64,000 nucleotides of DNA from Adineta vaga (GCA_021613535.1 CP075495.1:1302001-1366000); one strand, 5' to 3'. Numbered from the stretch's first letter, positions 35,430 to 47,576 are shown. The notes: a model not told the origin generated them from the sequence alone. Program-made: numbers and translations.

Positions 35430-36623
35430 ATGCATAGAGAATTAGTTCCACAACAAGCATATCCAATACATACACGTTCACGTTCTCGACAAATCTGGCA
35501 GAATATAAAAGGTTAATTAATCGATTCATTTCATCCATAAAATATTCTTTATTTTAATAGATTTATTCAAAAGTTGTCTAGGTCATCAACAATTATTTGA
35601 TCATAATGGTTCACTTATTGATCTTGATCGTTTACGACAAAATATATCTGAACATGAACAATCAAATATTCAACGACAAAAAACTTGGCCTTATTTATTA
35701 AATATCTATTCACCAACAATGACAAATGTCGACAAAAAAATCTATAAAAATCGATGTCAAATACGTTATAATAAGTAAAAAAATTTCATTGTTTTTCAAT
35801 CGTTCTATTTTGAATTAATCTAGATTAAAAAGAACATGGCAAGAACGTATTTCTCGTGGTGAACAATTCTATCTTATCTTAGCAGATAAAATTCTTAAAG
35901 ATGTTCATCGTACTGATCGACATATGAAATTTTTTCGAAGTAAAAACAAATATTTTTCTCTTTTTCCTTTGGTTTTATACTTTTTAAACACTTGATTTAG
36001 AAAAAAAACAAATTCTTTTCAATATAATGATGACTTATAGTGTTTATCATCCATATCCAGGCTATAGTCAAGGTATGACTGATATGTTAACACCAATTGT
36101 TTATGTTTTTATCGATGAATCAATGAGTTATTTTGCATTTTGTTCATTAATGACTCGTTATATGAATTCATTATTTGATCAAGATCAAATTGAAATAAAT
36201 CATCGTTTATATTTATTTGATTTAATGTTTCGTTCAATTGATTATGAACTTTGGAAGAAAATTAATTTTAATCATGAAGAAACAATTGATAAAAGTTTAT
36301 TTGTTTATCGTTGGTTATTACTTGATTGTAAAAGAGAATTTCATTCTCGATTTAATGATGTTCTTCGTGTGCTTGAACTTATTTGGATAAATTCTTTCTC
36401 ATCATCATTAACAATGAATAATCGATCATTATTGACAATTTTTATTTGTATATCGATTTTAGAAGAAGATCGAAAGAGAATTTTATCGTGTTGCAATGAA
36501 GAAGATTTACATCGATATTTTTATTCATCATCATCATTATCAAGATCTCAACAGTCAACAAAACGAATTCTACAACGAGCACAAATCTATTATTTTAATT
36601 ATACATCAGGAGAAAAAAACTAA
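35430..36623 (+). CDS. TBC-domain Rab GTPase-activating protein
   Basis: Four exons (35430-35511, 35561-35774, 35824-35939, 36001-36623), 344 aa (frame-checked). The TBC domain spans most of the protein. The arginine finger lies in ILKDVHRTDRHMKFF (IxxDxxR type, about residue 130) and the glutamine finger in YPGYSQGMTDM (about residue 162). YRWLLLDCKREF is the usual helix after the second motif. TBC proteins accelerate GTP hydrolysis by Rab proteins in membrane traffic. The layout, with a short N-terminus and a long insertion before the R-finger, is closest to the TBC1D15/TBC1D16/TBC1D25 type, but the exact orthologue is not clear. The C-terminus ends soon after the domain. Confidence 0.88.
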
Positions 36624-36636
36624 CATATTATTCGAT

Positions 36637-36951
36637 TTATATGTAGAATTTCATAATAAAAAAAGAGAAAAAAATTAAAATCAAATTTGCTTTATGTTGA
36701 ATAGCATAACCAGCTGGATCTGATGTACATTTTCCTTGTGTATCCCCACTAGTTCCATCTGGTGGACAATTAGCAAATTTTACACGACATTGAATCATAC
36801 ATTTGTAATTTGTACAGGAATCAAGTGGAAAACTTCCTTGATATGTTACTTGACAAGATTGTCCTGTACAACATGAACAACTGCAAGTTAAACAATTGAT
36901 CAATTGTGTACAACAAAGAAGAAGAAATATCCTCAATAGAATACAATTCAT
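36637..36951 (-). CDS. small secreted Cys-rich protein, copy A
   Basis: From the ATG at 36951 the protein is 104 aa: a signal peptide (NCILLRIFLLLCCTQLINC), a cysteine-rich core and a hydrophobic C-terminal tail (LILIFFSFFIMKFYI) that suggests a GPI-anchor signal or a membrane anchor. The core has about ten cysteines: CSCSCC, C, SC, C..QC, C and C, ending QGKCTSDP. An ATG at 37002 is also in frame but would bury the signal peptide, so I prefer 36951. It is paralogous to the next gene, with the spacing of the cysteines and the QGxCTS motif conserved. It is tail-to-tail with the TBC gene, 13 bp apart. Function unknown. Confidence 0.7.
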   Translation of the reverse strand: MNCILLRIFLLLCCTQLINCLTCSCSCCTGQSCQVTYQGSFPLDSCTNYKCMIQCRVKFANCPPDGTSGDTQGKCTSDPAGYAIQHKANLILIFFSFFIMKFYI

Positions 36952-37111
36952 ATTGTTTTTAAATAAAAGATGTAAAATGATAATAAACTTTTTGTCTTTC
37001 ATTTCTTATCTTTTTTTCTTTCGCAAACAACACATCTTGAAGATGTAAGAGATGATCATATAGAGGCAAGCTTTTCATTTTAATGTTAATCAAAGAAAAT
37101 CTAAAAATCTA

Positions 37112-37423
37112 TCACATCAATTGTTTTAAAATGATAAGAATAGGTAAAGCGATAGTAATCATTATGATATTTGCTTTTGGTTGATGAGCATAGGAAACTG
37201 ATGTACATAGACCTTGTGAACTGCCAGACTCTCCAGCCTTTGAACAGTTTGTATATTTTATACGGCATTCATCAAGATAACTTTGTGCCGTACATGAACC
37301 TGATGAAAATGCACCTTGTTCTGTTGGTCGACAAAAATTACCTCGACAACATTGACAAGTACATGTTGCATCATGAATTGTTTGTGTTAAAAAAAGTATT
37401 ACAATTATACATAGAAAAATCAA
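37112..37423 (-). pseudogene. small secreted Cys-rich protein, copy B, no visible start codon
   Basis: Tandem paralogue of the previous gene: hydrophobic signal-like start (IFLCIIVILFLTQ), core CTCQCC ... SC ... CRIKYTNC ... QGLCTS, and a hydrophobic tail (IIMITIALPILIILKQLM). The frame remains open upstream of 37423 but contains no ATG before the hydrophobic segment; where copy A has its ATG, this copy has isoleucine codons. Either a short upstream exon supplies the start (a possible acceptor precedes 37447), or the gene has lost its start. The core itself is intact. Function unknown. Confidence 0.5.
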
Positions 37424-37918
37424 ATAAATTATTTGATTATCAAGAACTATGTTATAAGAAGAAATAAAATAAGAAACATACTTTGAATTTAATAAAAGAC
37501 TATAGTATAGAATGTTGTCTGATATTAAATGAGACTTTTGTTCGGCTTACTTAGTAGAAAAAAAAGTTAAATTGATAAAATTTTATCATTGTATCTGTGT
37601 TTATTATCTTTTTTTTAGTTCTGTACGCTATTTGAATATGAATGAGGACATTCAATTGTCATGAAAGATATTATTGATTTATTAATCGAGAAATAAAAAA
37701 GAAAATCAATCACACATCAGATGCAGTTCGATCAGTACGAGGATAAAAACGCTTATCGATTCTAATACACACTAATTGTTCTTTGTTGATCCTTCGATTT
37801 TTTTTCTCTCTTCTTCTAATACACGAAAAGACAAGCTTTTCGCATAAATATATAAGAAATAAAACGATCCATTTATGTTTTTAAAAAGAATATTTGTAAT
37901 ATATAAGAAATCAGTGTT
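37424..37918. other. divergent intergenic region
   Basis: About 495 bp between Cys-rich copy B (minus) and the Con-13-like gene (plus). No element recognised. Confidence 0.4.
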
Positions 37919-38605
37919 ATGCATAAGAATATTATTTTCGGGATTGCGATTATCTTCTCATTGATCAATCTTAGTATTCAAAGTCTTGGCAAACCAGCTC
38001 TACTTCCTGGACTTGGTGATCTTGATTTCAATTTTCTTCGAACTCCAACAAGTCCCGCTGGTCCTGGTGGTGATCGAAATCTTTGCAATTGTAATGGTGG
38101 TTCACCACAAGATGTTCTTACCGTTTCCTATCATGGTACTATTAGTCACAGTGTTGTTCTTTGTATGTGTCAAAATGCCGTCACAGGTGCTAGTCATATG
38201 ATTGAGACAATGGGTAAAGTTCCTGCACCAATTCGTCGTTATAATAAAGCAATGGTATCATCACCAGCTGGTGCATGTGGTGGTGCAGGATCAAGTGGTG
38301 ATGTTTCATATTATTGTTCAAGTAATATGCATGTTTCAGTTTTTATTCATGAATCTGCTCATTCAATGGATCGTGGTAAATCAGCATCCGGAGAATGGCG
38401 TGATGCTGTATCAAGAGATTCATGTGTACCGGATGCTTATGCAAATAGCAATTATGCAGATAATTTTGCTCAAGTTGTTGTTCTTTGGGTACATTTAGTT
38501 GGTACAAGACGTGATAAAGATTTTGGTGGAACACAATTTGCTTGTATGAGAAATCAATTACATCAAATGGCAAAATATCTTCCTGCTGATAGTATTAAAC
38601 CATAA
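37919..38605 (+). CDS. secreted Con-13-like protein with HEXXH motif
   Basis: An intronless 228-aa protein with a clear signal peptide (residues 1-22). It has a Cys-rich region (CNCNGG, CMCQN, CSSN) and the zinc-protease-type motif His144-Glu-Ser-Ala-His148 followed by SMDRG. Downstream is the block DSCVPDAYANSNYADNFAQ, which I associate with fungal conidiation-specific protein 13 and related secreted proteins. If the HEXXH is functional this is an extracellular metallopeptidase of gluzincin or aspzincin type, with the third ligand perhaps in the DxxA(D/E)xFAQ block. The lack of introns and the fungal flavour make horizontal acquisition plausible. It lies upstream of the deubiquitinase gene on the same strand. 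Confidence 0.75.
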   Translation: MHKNIIFGIAIIFSLINLSIQSLGKPALLPGLGDLDFNFLRTPTSPAGPGGDRNLCNCNGGSPQDVLTVSYHGTISHSVVLCMCQNAVTGASHMIETMGKVPAPIRRYNKAMVSSPAGACGGAGSSGDVSYYCSSNMHVSVFIHESAHSMDRGKSASGEWRDAVSRDSCVPDAYANSNYADNFAQVVVLWVHLVGTRRDKDFGGTQFACMRNQLHQMAKYLPADSIKP

Positions 38606-38859
38606 ATGACTAATTTGAATAAAATATCTTCTAAAGTTTTTGAGAATTGAAACTTTTCGAAACATTCGAAAATCAATAAAAACCTTACTTGATTTTTATC
38701 AATAGATGTCGCTGCTCTACTTCGTAGGTTATCGATATGTATGCATATGATATGATAGTATTTCTTGAGAATTGATTGGATTCTCTTAAATTTCCAATAA
38801 AAAAACAGATTCTGCATTACATTACATTGAATTAATTAAGAACTTTTTTGGGCATAACA

Positions 38860-41800
38860 ATGACGAAGAATATCAGTCGCTGTCCTCATGTTGCAACGAT
38901 TGGAATTATTACCGATGAAGATTATGTCAATGCAATTCGAGTTTGTTTCATTTAATATTGTGAAAATTAGTTGATTTTAATGATCATTTTAGTCTGAAAA
39001 ATGTGAAAAATGTGATTGTTTTGGACCTCATTTATGGTTATGTTTACGTGAAGGTTGTTTATTTGTTGGTTGTGGTTCAGGTAAAGAAAAAAATGATCAT
39101 AGTAGTGATCATGAAAAAGAAAAAGCTCATCCATTACAATATAATTTAACAACAAAACGTATTTGGTGTTATGTTTGTAATCAAGAAGTTCTTGCTACTA
39201 ATGATCCATCATTCGAGTATGAAATCATTTGTTTAAATGAAAAGATAAAACATCAATAAAATTTAGATTATCATTTCTTGATCGTTCGATAAAATGTTCG
39301 AAATCAATCAGTCAATCTATTAATAATTCCGTCCAAATTAATCCCATCGACAATCCAACAGTTTATCGTCATAATGAATATGAAAGATCTTTTGAACCAA
39401 CACTTTTCGAACTTGAACATACTGATACTAATGATTTTACTCGAGGTTCGGTTTTTCATTTATCTTGAGAAGAAAATTCATCATAATGATTTTTTTTAGG
39501 TATATCAGGTTTGTACAATTTAGGAAATACTTGTTATATGAATTCAGCTTTACAAGCTCTTTCAAATTGGTAAGACAGGATGAATTTTATTTTCTAATTG
39601 TTTTTGTTTTCGTATAAAAGTGTTCCATTAACAAGTTATTTCCTTGATTGTACTTCATTTGTTTTAAATAATTCACAACGTCGTATTAATGGAGATTTAT
39701 CGTCGAATAAATCAAATGGAAGATTAGCAAAAGCTTATATAAAATTCATTGAATCCATGTGGGTAAAACCACCTAATGAAAAACAAAGGTTAGAAGACTT
39801 TATTGTTTTTGTTTTTAATTTGAATTTTTTCCGAAAAATAAATTTCAGTCAAATAATAAATCCAAGTTCTATAGCAGCAGAAATTCGTTCAATAAATCCA
39901 TCATTTCGATCTTATACACAACAAGTAAGACAGTTTCGTTTTTTTCTTTCTTTTGCAAAACAAATCATTTATTTTTATATTTTATTGTCAAAAGGATGCA
40001 CAAGAATTTCTTCGTTGTTTTATGGATGAATTACATTCGGAAATGCGTATTACTCAAACTGATTTAGATGATAAACATCGAAGTGAAAGTAGTAGTACAG
40101 AAAGTAGTGAAATGGCTCTTCTAATACCAAAGTAAGCTACAAATTTTCATCCTAAACTAACATTTTGACGATAGATCATATTGTTTCAAAAGAATTCTGA
40201 ATGAAGATGTATAATAATTTGTTTTTATTTAGTCGAAATCTCGAATCTGAATATGAAACATGTAATTCTGATATTCAATCCAGTACCGATGATAATAGTA
40301 ATGATGATGAAAAAAGTAAATATTCTTCATTAAATGAACTCGGTCAATATTCGAAAAAGAAAGTTTATCGAGATAAGTCAAAATCATTAAGTCGAACTGA
40401 TTCCGGTGTTTCATTTAATACGACGAAACAATCCGAAACACATGTGAATATCTTTGAAACAACAAAACATAAAGTAAACTCATCAGAAAAATCTTCCAAA
40501 TCAAATTTATCTCATTCGATAATCTCATCAATATTTGATGGACGTATTCAAAGTCAAATTGAATGTTTAACATGTAATCGTCGTTCAACAACAATGGAAA
40601 CATTTCAAGATCTTTCATTACCTATTCCATCAAAAGAACAAGTTGAAGTAATTTGTCATAGATATTTTATTGATTTGATATGACAAATTTTTCTTTAGAA
40701 ATTTCATTCGATACAAATTGGAAATGATGAACAAATTCTTCTGACAAATCAACAAATGATTGATCAATATAAGAATGAATCATGGTTTTCATGGTTTTAT
40801 TCTATGTTCAAAAAGTTTGTTTGACTGATTGAATCGATATTTATATAATCTTTATATTCATTAGTTTATGGACATTGAATATTTGGGGACCACCATTGAC
40901 ATTACAAGATTGTCTTCAAGCTTTCTTTCAAGCTGATGAACTTACAGGTGATAATATGTATAGTTGCGAGAAATGCGGAAAGTATGTTTGAAGAAAAATT
41001 TCATTTGGATCTTTCTCTTTTTTTCTTTGTCATTAGATTGAGAAATGGAATCAAATATTGTCGAGTTGTAGAATTACCAGAAGTATGTAAATATTGCTTG
41101 TATTATTTTTATGGTTCAGGAGATAAACGACGGCACGAAAAGCGTTCGAGTTCTATATCTAATCTTAGTGAATTGTTTATATCGTTTATTTTAGGTACTA
41201 TGTATTCATTTAAAACGTTTTCGTCATGATTCCATGATTTATACTAAAATTGGAAGTTATGTTTCATTTCCATTGGTTGATCTTGATATGACACCATTTA
41301 TTCATAAAGGTTCGTTTTGTTGATTGTTTTCTTCTTTCTATACAATAAAATCTATTTAGATTGTCGAAATAAAGTTCGTTCTTATGATTTATTTGCATGT
41401 ATTGTTCATTATGGACGAGCTGGAAGTGGTCATTATGTGACATATGCATTGAATGGTCTTAATCAACAATGGTATGAATATGATGATGAAAATGTTCGAC
41501 AAGTTGATTCATCAACTGTACAAAATGCTGAAGTTTATGTTCTCTTTTATCGGTATTTGAAGAGTTCAAAGAAATATTCTTCATTAAAATTTTCTCTTTT
41601 CTAGAAAAAAAGAATCAAATTACAGTGAAACATATGAAACAATTCGTCATTTACTATCAAGAGATCAAGTTCGTATTTTTCTCCAAATAATAATGTCAAT
41701 ATAACTCATCACACTCTCTCTCTCTCTCTTAAGGATTATCTTCTTCCATTTTATATCTCACGTTCATGGATCAATCGATTTTTTTATGTTGCTGAACCTG

Positions 41801-42839
41801 GACCAATAACAAATAATGATTTCTTATGTAAACATGGAGGTTAGTTTGAATCAATTTGATCTTTATTTTTCTAATCGATTTTTCTTCACATTAGGTGTAT
41901 TACCATATCATTGGAGTGTTATTAATGATCTTGTTTGTCCAGTACCTGAAAGTGTCTGGCAATATTTATCTGAAAAGTATTAGAATTACGAAAACAAAAC
42001 CCGTAAAATACACATTGATATATTTTATAGATATGGTGGATCGCCAGTATGTAATATCTTATATCCATGTCGAAAATGTCAGTTAGAAGATGAAAATTTA
42101 AAATGTCGTCAACGTTCAGAGAAAAATACATTCTTACAGGTATGTTATAAGTATATATATATTTTTTCTTTCGAAGATAATTATAAATTTCATGACACAT
42201 AAAAAGATGAAATTCATATTGAAAAGGCGAACTAGTGACTAAATTTATTCGAATGGTTTAACGACTGATATGGCCGATGTTCGAATCCACATGAGGGAAA
42301 TGTGTCATATGATGAAAACGCATTGGGCACCGAGACTAATGACGATTAACATTGAAATCACCAACCTACCTTCTGATGACACAATAAAAATAATCTTTTC
42401 TTTTCTAGTTAAAACGTTTCGAAAAAGAAACGGATGCGATTTATGCACTCAGTCCAAATTGGTATCGTGATTGGGAAAATTTTGCTTGTGAAAAATCTTC
42501 AGGTAAAATTTCAATACTTTTTTTTTATTCATTCCGATTGTTTCTTTGTTATTTAGAACCACCTGGTCCAATATCCAATGCAGGAATCTCTACAACAAAA
42601 AATGGCGTGAGTCGTCTACTACGACGTGGTATGTTTTTACTTTTCTATAAAAATCTTTTCAAACTCGAATATTTCTTTCTTTTTCAGATTGTAATCATCT
42701 TCAAGTAAGTGAATCAATATGGAATTTCTTATTTTCAATCTATGGTGGTGGTCCAGAATTATTAATTCGATCAAATTCTACAATAAATGTGGATGATCAA
42801 ATATCATTGAACAATAAACCAGCTGTGACTTTTGTTTAA
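38860..42839 (+). CDS. ubiquitin carboxyl-terminal hydrolase, USP20/USP33 type
   Basis: A gene of roughly sixteen exons. An N-terminal ZnF-UBP ([15 protein letters not shown] ... [14 protein letters not shown] ... WCYVCNQEV) is followed by the catalytic USP domain. This has the Cys box [18 protein letters not shown] (near 39510-39570), [15 protein letters not shown], zinc-finger CxxC pairs (CLTCNRR, CEKCGK), and the His box [18 protein letters not shown] with [11 protein letters not shown] long Ser-rich low-complexity insert sits between the Cys and His boxes. After it come two DUSP domains ([14 protein letters not shown] ... [20 protein letters not shown] and [14 protein letters not shown]). 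The ZnF-UBP/USP/2xDUSP order is diagnostic of USP20/USP33, cytoplasmic deubiquitinases acting in ER and receptor traffic. It heads a four-gene same-strand cluster. Confidence 0.93.
41714..41729 (+). repeat. (CT)n run in a USP intron
   Basis: Eight CT units forming the polypyrimidine tract before a 3' splice site in the deubiquitinase gene. Confidence 0.8.
42141..42408 (+). other. long intron with tRNA-like (SINE-like) segment
   Basis: This USP intron is about 268 nt, against 45-70 nt for most others in the gene. Positions about 42226-42300 contain a B-box-like TGTTCGAATCC preceded by an A-box-like stretch 45 nt upstream, but no stable cloverleaf can be drawn. Confidence 0.35.
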
Positions 42840-43084
42840 ACAGAACCACATCAGCTTTTCTTTCTTTGTTATGTCCGATCAATGTTTATTTATTTCGTTC
42901 TTTGCAATTTAATAGTTTTCTTTTATGCTCTTAAAAAAGAAGAAGAAGAAAAAACAAACCTTCAGAAGAATTAACAAAATATGTGTCAATCATTTCATGA
43001 GAAAAGAAAAAGGAGTTTGATCGTTTTACTTTTTACAGATTATATTTTTGATTATAAAACTAAAAAAGTAAGTTGAAGGCGCAT

Positions 43085-43094
43085 TTGTTTTTAG
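43085..43094 (+). promoter_or_regulatory. candidate trans-splice acceptor
   Basis: Pyrimidine-rich TTGTTTTTAG ends 9 nt before the ATG of the GT31 gene, downstream of the USP gene. Confidence 0.35.
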
Positions 43095-43103
43095 TTTAAT
43101 TCC

Positions 43104-44380
43104 ATGGTATCACCATTGAGAACATCGTTTGCTCGTCGTTCCTATTTGAAATTTTATCTCAAATGTACACTTTGTATTTTGATAATTTATTATTTAAATT
43201 TAATCTTTGGTTGGAAATATTATGCGTGGTCAGAGAAATCTTTTGAAGAAGAATATAATGCAAATATGTTACATATTGATGCAACAAAAATTGAAGAAAA
43301 TCCAGAACAAATTCTTGGTCCACCGAAAAATATTCTTCCAAATCATTTTCTAATTAATAATGAATATTTATGTGGTCGATCATTAGATCCTCAGACACGT
43401 CTCTATCCACATGTTCTCATTTTAGTAAGATCATCATCGGATAATGTCAAAGAAAGACAAGCAATTCGATCAACATGGGGAGATAAAACTCGTTTGAAAA
43501 AAGGCGATTTTCGTTTAGCTTTTGTTTTAGGTAAATTTTATTTTTCTTATTAATTTTAAAAAGAATATTAAATAAAGATTTTTCTCTTTAGGGACCAATG
43601 TACATAATTCAAGTGTTGAAGATGAAGCAAAGAAATATGGTGATATTATTCAAATTGATAAAGATGATTACTATTATCATAGTTCTTGTAAGTTAATTTT
43701 GTTTAAATATTAAGATAAAATCGTTTTTTTTTGCTTTTGTTTTTTTCATTGAAGATAAAATGATAATGATGCTTCGATGGATTACTGATTATTGTACAAC
43801 AAAATCTTCTCGAACATCATATATGGATCTTCGAAATTATGTTTTATTTGTTGATGATGATTATTTTGTTGATATTGATGTTTTATTATTATATATTCGT
43901 GGTATTGATGAAGATCCTGATATGACTACATATGAAAGACGAATATTTATAACGGGTGAACTTATCGAAGGATCTCGTCCTCAACGATCTATTAATGATC
44001 GTTATTATGTCTCATTAATTGATTATCCCTATGATTATTATCCATCATATATATCAACAGGATGTTTTCTAATGACACGATATAATGCTCGTTTATTTTA
44101 TATTGCATCACAATATGTTCGTTTATTTCATTATGATCATGTCTATATAGGACTTGTAGCTTATTCGATGTCGATTAATTTCATTCGAAATAATGAACTT
44201 TTTCCTATAACAATTTCTTCGACAATCAATCAAACGAAATTCTTATCAAAATGGAAAGATATATTTCAGACAAAAGTTGATAAATCTATTGCAAAAAATC
44301 CTATTTGTCTTCATGGATATAGTGCTGAGAAATTAATTAATATTTGGAATGACTTACATTCGATGAATTCAACATTTTAG
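43104..44380 (+). CDS. beta-1,3-galactosyltransferase family (GT31) glycosyltransferase
   Basis: Three exons (43104-43530, 43592-43687, 43755-44380), 382 aa (frame-checked). It is a type II membrane protein: basic N-terminus, then one signal-anchor helix (CTLCILIIYYLNLIFGW, about residues 25-40). The luminal GT31 domain has ERQAIRSTWGD, a DxD-like metal site in LFVDDDYFVD, and YPSYISTGCFLMT near the end of the catalytic fold, where the family has YPPYxxGxxY. HYDHVYIGLVAY replaces the usual EDVYxG motif. It should transfer galactose or GlcNAc in beta-1,3 linkage in the Golgi; acceptor unknown. The EDV-to-HDHVYIG change may mean altered specificity. Confidence 0.87.
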
Positions 44381-44490
44381 TTTACCTTCATGTCAGATAA
44401 TTATTTTTATGAAGTGTGTTTTGTTTTTTTAAAGATAAAGAAAAAAGAATATACGATAAGAAATGTATATAAAAACGAGAGAATGCACAG

Positions 44491-44506
44491 TTTTGTTTTC
44501 TCCCTA
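44491..44506 (+). promoter_or_regulatory. candidate trans-splice acceptor
   Basis: TTTTGTTTTCTCCCTAG ends 23 nt before the O-GlcNAcase ATG in a 149-bp spacer. Confidence 0.4.
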
Positions 44507-44529
44507 GATGTGAATAGTATAATTCTCAA

Positions 44530-47500
44530 ATGAAAATAGATCAATTTCTTTGTGGAGTTATTGAAGGTAGATTATGAGAGAAATGATGTCAATGTATTGA
44601 TGTCTATATTTTAGGTTATTATGGTCGTCCATGGTCATTTAATCAACGACGAATACTTTTTGAAAAGTTTGTATTCTTTTGTTTTTTATTACATTTCTTT
44701 TTTTTGTATTGTCAATAGTTGTTTAAAATTTGGTTTGAATACATATGTTTATGCACCGAAGGATGATGCAAAACATCGATCACGTTGGAGAGATTTGTAT
44801 ACAAATGAAGAATCAAATGAATTAAGTCAATTAATTCATTTAGCTAAACAATTTGGTATTAATTTCATTTATGCATTATCACCTGGTCTGGATATAATCT
44901 ATTCATCGGACAAGGATTTAAATGCATTGAAACGAAAATTTGATCAAGTAAATCAATTGGAATTTATATCGAATAGTTTTTATATTTATTTATTTATTTA
45001 TTTAGTTATCAAGTCTTGGTTGTGAACATTGGGCATTATTATTTGATGATATTGAAAATGAAATGTCACAACAAGATAAAGATCATTTTGCATCATTTGC
45101 ACATGCACAAGTTGCTGTTACAAATCAAATCTATGATTATTTAAATAAACCTAATATTCTTATATTTTGTCCAACAGGTTCGGAATTAGTTCTCAAAACA
45201 TAATTTATTTATTTCTATATGATTTAATTTTAGAATATTGCAGTCGAATGGCTGACCCATCTTTAGAAAAATCGGCTTATTTACAAACAATTGGTAATGG
45301 TCTTCATCCTGATATTGATATTTTTTGGACAGGTATAATTCGCGCGTATGAAAGTTTCGTGAAATTTACTTGTATGTTTTCCTTTCAGGACCAAAAGTAG
45401 TTTCGCGTCGAATAACAGTTTCACATATTTTATCAGTTAATAGTGTTTTACAACGTCGTGTAACGATTTGGGATAATTTGAATGCGAATGATTATGATCA
45501 ACGTCGTTTATGTATGGGACCATTGGCTGGTCGTTCATCGAATCTATCATCACGATTATCGGGAATGTTAACAAATCCGAATTGTGAATTTGAATTAAAT
45601 TTTATTCCAATAAATACATTAGGACAATGGTTTGAATCAATAAAAATGAATGAAAAACGAGAAAAAATCGATGATAATGATGATAATAATATTGAAAAAA
45701 CTGATCTTTATCAAGTTGATAAAGCATTTCATCATGCTCTTATTCAATGGTTACCTGAATTTAATAAAACCAAATCAGCTAATGATTCATTACAAGGTTT
45801 TAAGGTAATTATTACTCGGTTTTGCTTCGTATTTCATTCGTTGGTATCTTCCGCATGTTCATTTTTCAGATTGATCATTCACCACAAGCAATGAGTCCAA
45901 AGATAACAGTATTATCTTCATTAAATGATGAAGATTCTCAAGATTCAATTACTGAACATGTTCCAACCACATCATCTGCTACAAAAGTTCATACAATGGA
46001 ATGTGATGCTCACGGTCATGTCATCGATTTAACGTTAGATGATATTCGTTTTCTAGTTGAATTATTCTATTTACCCTATGAACATGGACCAAATGTTCAA
46101 CAAATGTTTCTAAATTTTTATTGGTTAAGATATAATTATAATCCACATCAAGATGTAAAGATAAATTTGCGAACATAGAAAATAAAAGAGAATCATATTT
46201 TTTCATTCTTTAGTTAAATGAATGGCGTTGTCGTGCTGCAATATTTCATAATCATGCAAAAACTCTTGCACGTTTACTTCAAAAATTAGTATCGATTCAT
46301 AATCGTGCATTACTTTATGATATTTATAATTATATCAATGATATTAATTCAACAGCAAATCTTTGTTCAAAATATCTTCAATGGCTTGGTAAAAAAATAC
46401 GTTTTTCTTTTTCGATTTGTTTCGAATTATATATTTTCTTTAGATAATGATCATAAAAGAACATCAGTATTTATGTCCGGTGATGTTGAACCATGGTCAA
46501 TACGTGGTGGTCTAGCAGGAGATTTTCTTGTTCGTTATTTTCTATATTTTTCAAATATTCAATCAATATTTCTATTCGTTTTATATAGAATATTCTTCCA
46601 TTAGGAGATTTTCAATCATTGATTAAATTAGATATGAATTCTTCATCGAATATGTATATTATTCGACCATTAACTTCCAATGATCAGGTTTGACAATGTT
46701 AATTAATAATAAAACATGAGCCGCCTAATTGAATAGATAGGAATAGTTTTATTTCGGTTACCATAGATTATAATTCAAAATTCTTCACATATATGACTGT
46801 AGGAGCACTATTTGAAAACTGTCATTTATATTCGAAATCGAATCAGATAGTTACTCCGTGTTTTCTAGCCATCTATGTATGCATTGTGTACAACAATTTG
46901 TTATCAAGATGATGTCGATGAACTACTTAATCAACATTCAGAAATCTTAGCAGACAAGTTTGTAATTTTTGATGGTTCGAGAATGACAAGGATTTGTTTT
47001 CGTAGGATGATTGGTGGATATTTATCAAATTCATTGAATACATCTGTTCTTTGCTTTGGTATTGATAATAATGATGATCATTTATGTGGATTTGTTTTAA
47101 CAATAAATGAAAGTGAAAAATATGATAAATTTCTTCAAAATAAATGGCTTGAACAACTTCATGAAAAATATCCTAATGTTAATCAAGTAAATTCAGATAA
47201 AAACAAATATGTTTATTAATAATTTTACTTAGGATTTTTTTGAAATTATCGAATGTCCACAATGGATTTATGAACGTTATTCTGTTCGTATACAAATCTA
47301 TCTTGATTCAACGATAAAATCTGATCAAATTTATTCTTTAAGCAATAAATTAATGAAAATTTTGATCAATAATTTATCCAAACAAGGTTTATTGAAACGA
47401 ATTCTTTTCAATTAAACACTTCATTTTACTTCTCTCATTTAGGTTATCATGGTTGTCATGCATTAATAGATGAAAGAAATACTTATTTACATCATCTTTA

Positions 47501-47576
47501 TCTTCAACTCGGTTTTATTGATATACCAATGATTGAACAAGATAATCATATAATTCTTGTTGGAAAACAGTTTTGA
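44530..47576 (+). CDS. oga: protein O-GlcNAcase
   Basis: About fourteen exons. The short first exon MKIDQFLCGVIEG continues after splicing as YYGRPW, the start of the GH84 catalytic barrel. Further hallmarks are TYVYAPKDDAKHR, the catalytic Asp pair in LLFDDIE, CPTEYCSRM, DIDIFWTGPKVVS and IWDNLNANDYDQRR. The helical stalk domain includes WLRYNYN and WLRYN-like segments. The C-terminal GNAT-like domain (VLCFGIDNNDDHLCGFVLT ... GYHGCHALIDERN) is also present. The enzyme removes O-GlcNAc from Ser/Thr of nuclear and cytoplasmic proteins. The linker between catalytic and stalk domains is shorter than in vertebrates. The 94-bp gap to the next gene and the acceptor in front of the ATG suggest polycistronic transcription with its neighbours. 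Confidence 0.94.

Noticed and set aside
37986-38573. Several frames on both strands
   Set aside because: Alternative-frame shadows of the Con-13-like gene.
41088-41196. Possible tRNA box B (GCGTTCGAGTTC) in a USP intron
   Set aside because: No matching A box or acceptor stem; ordinary intron otherwise.
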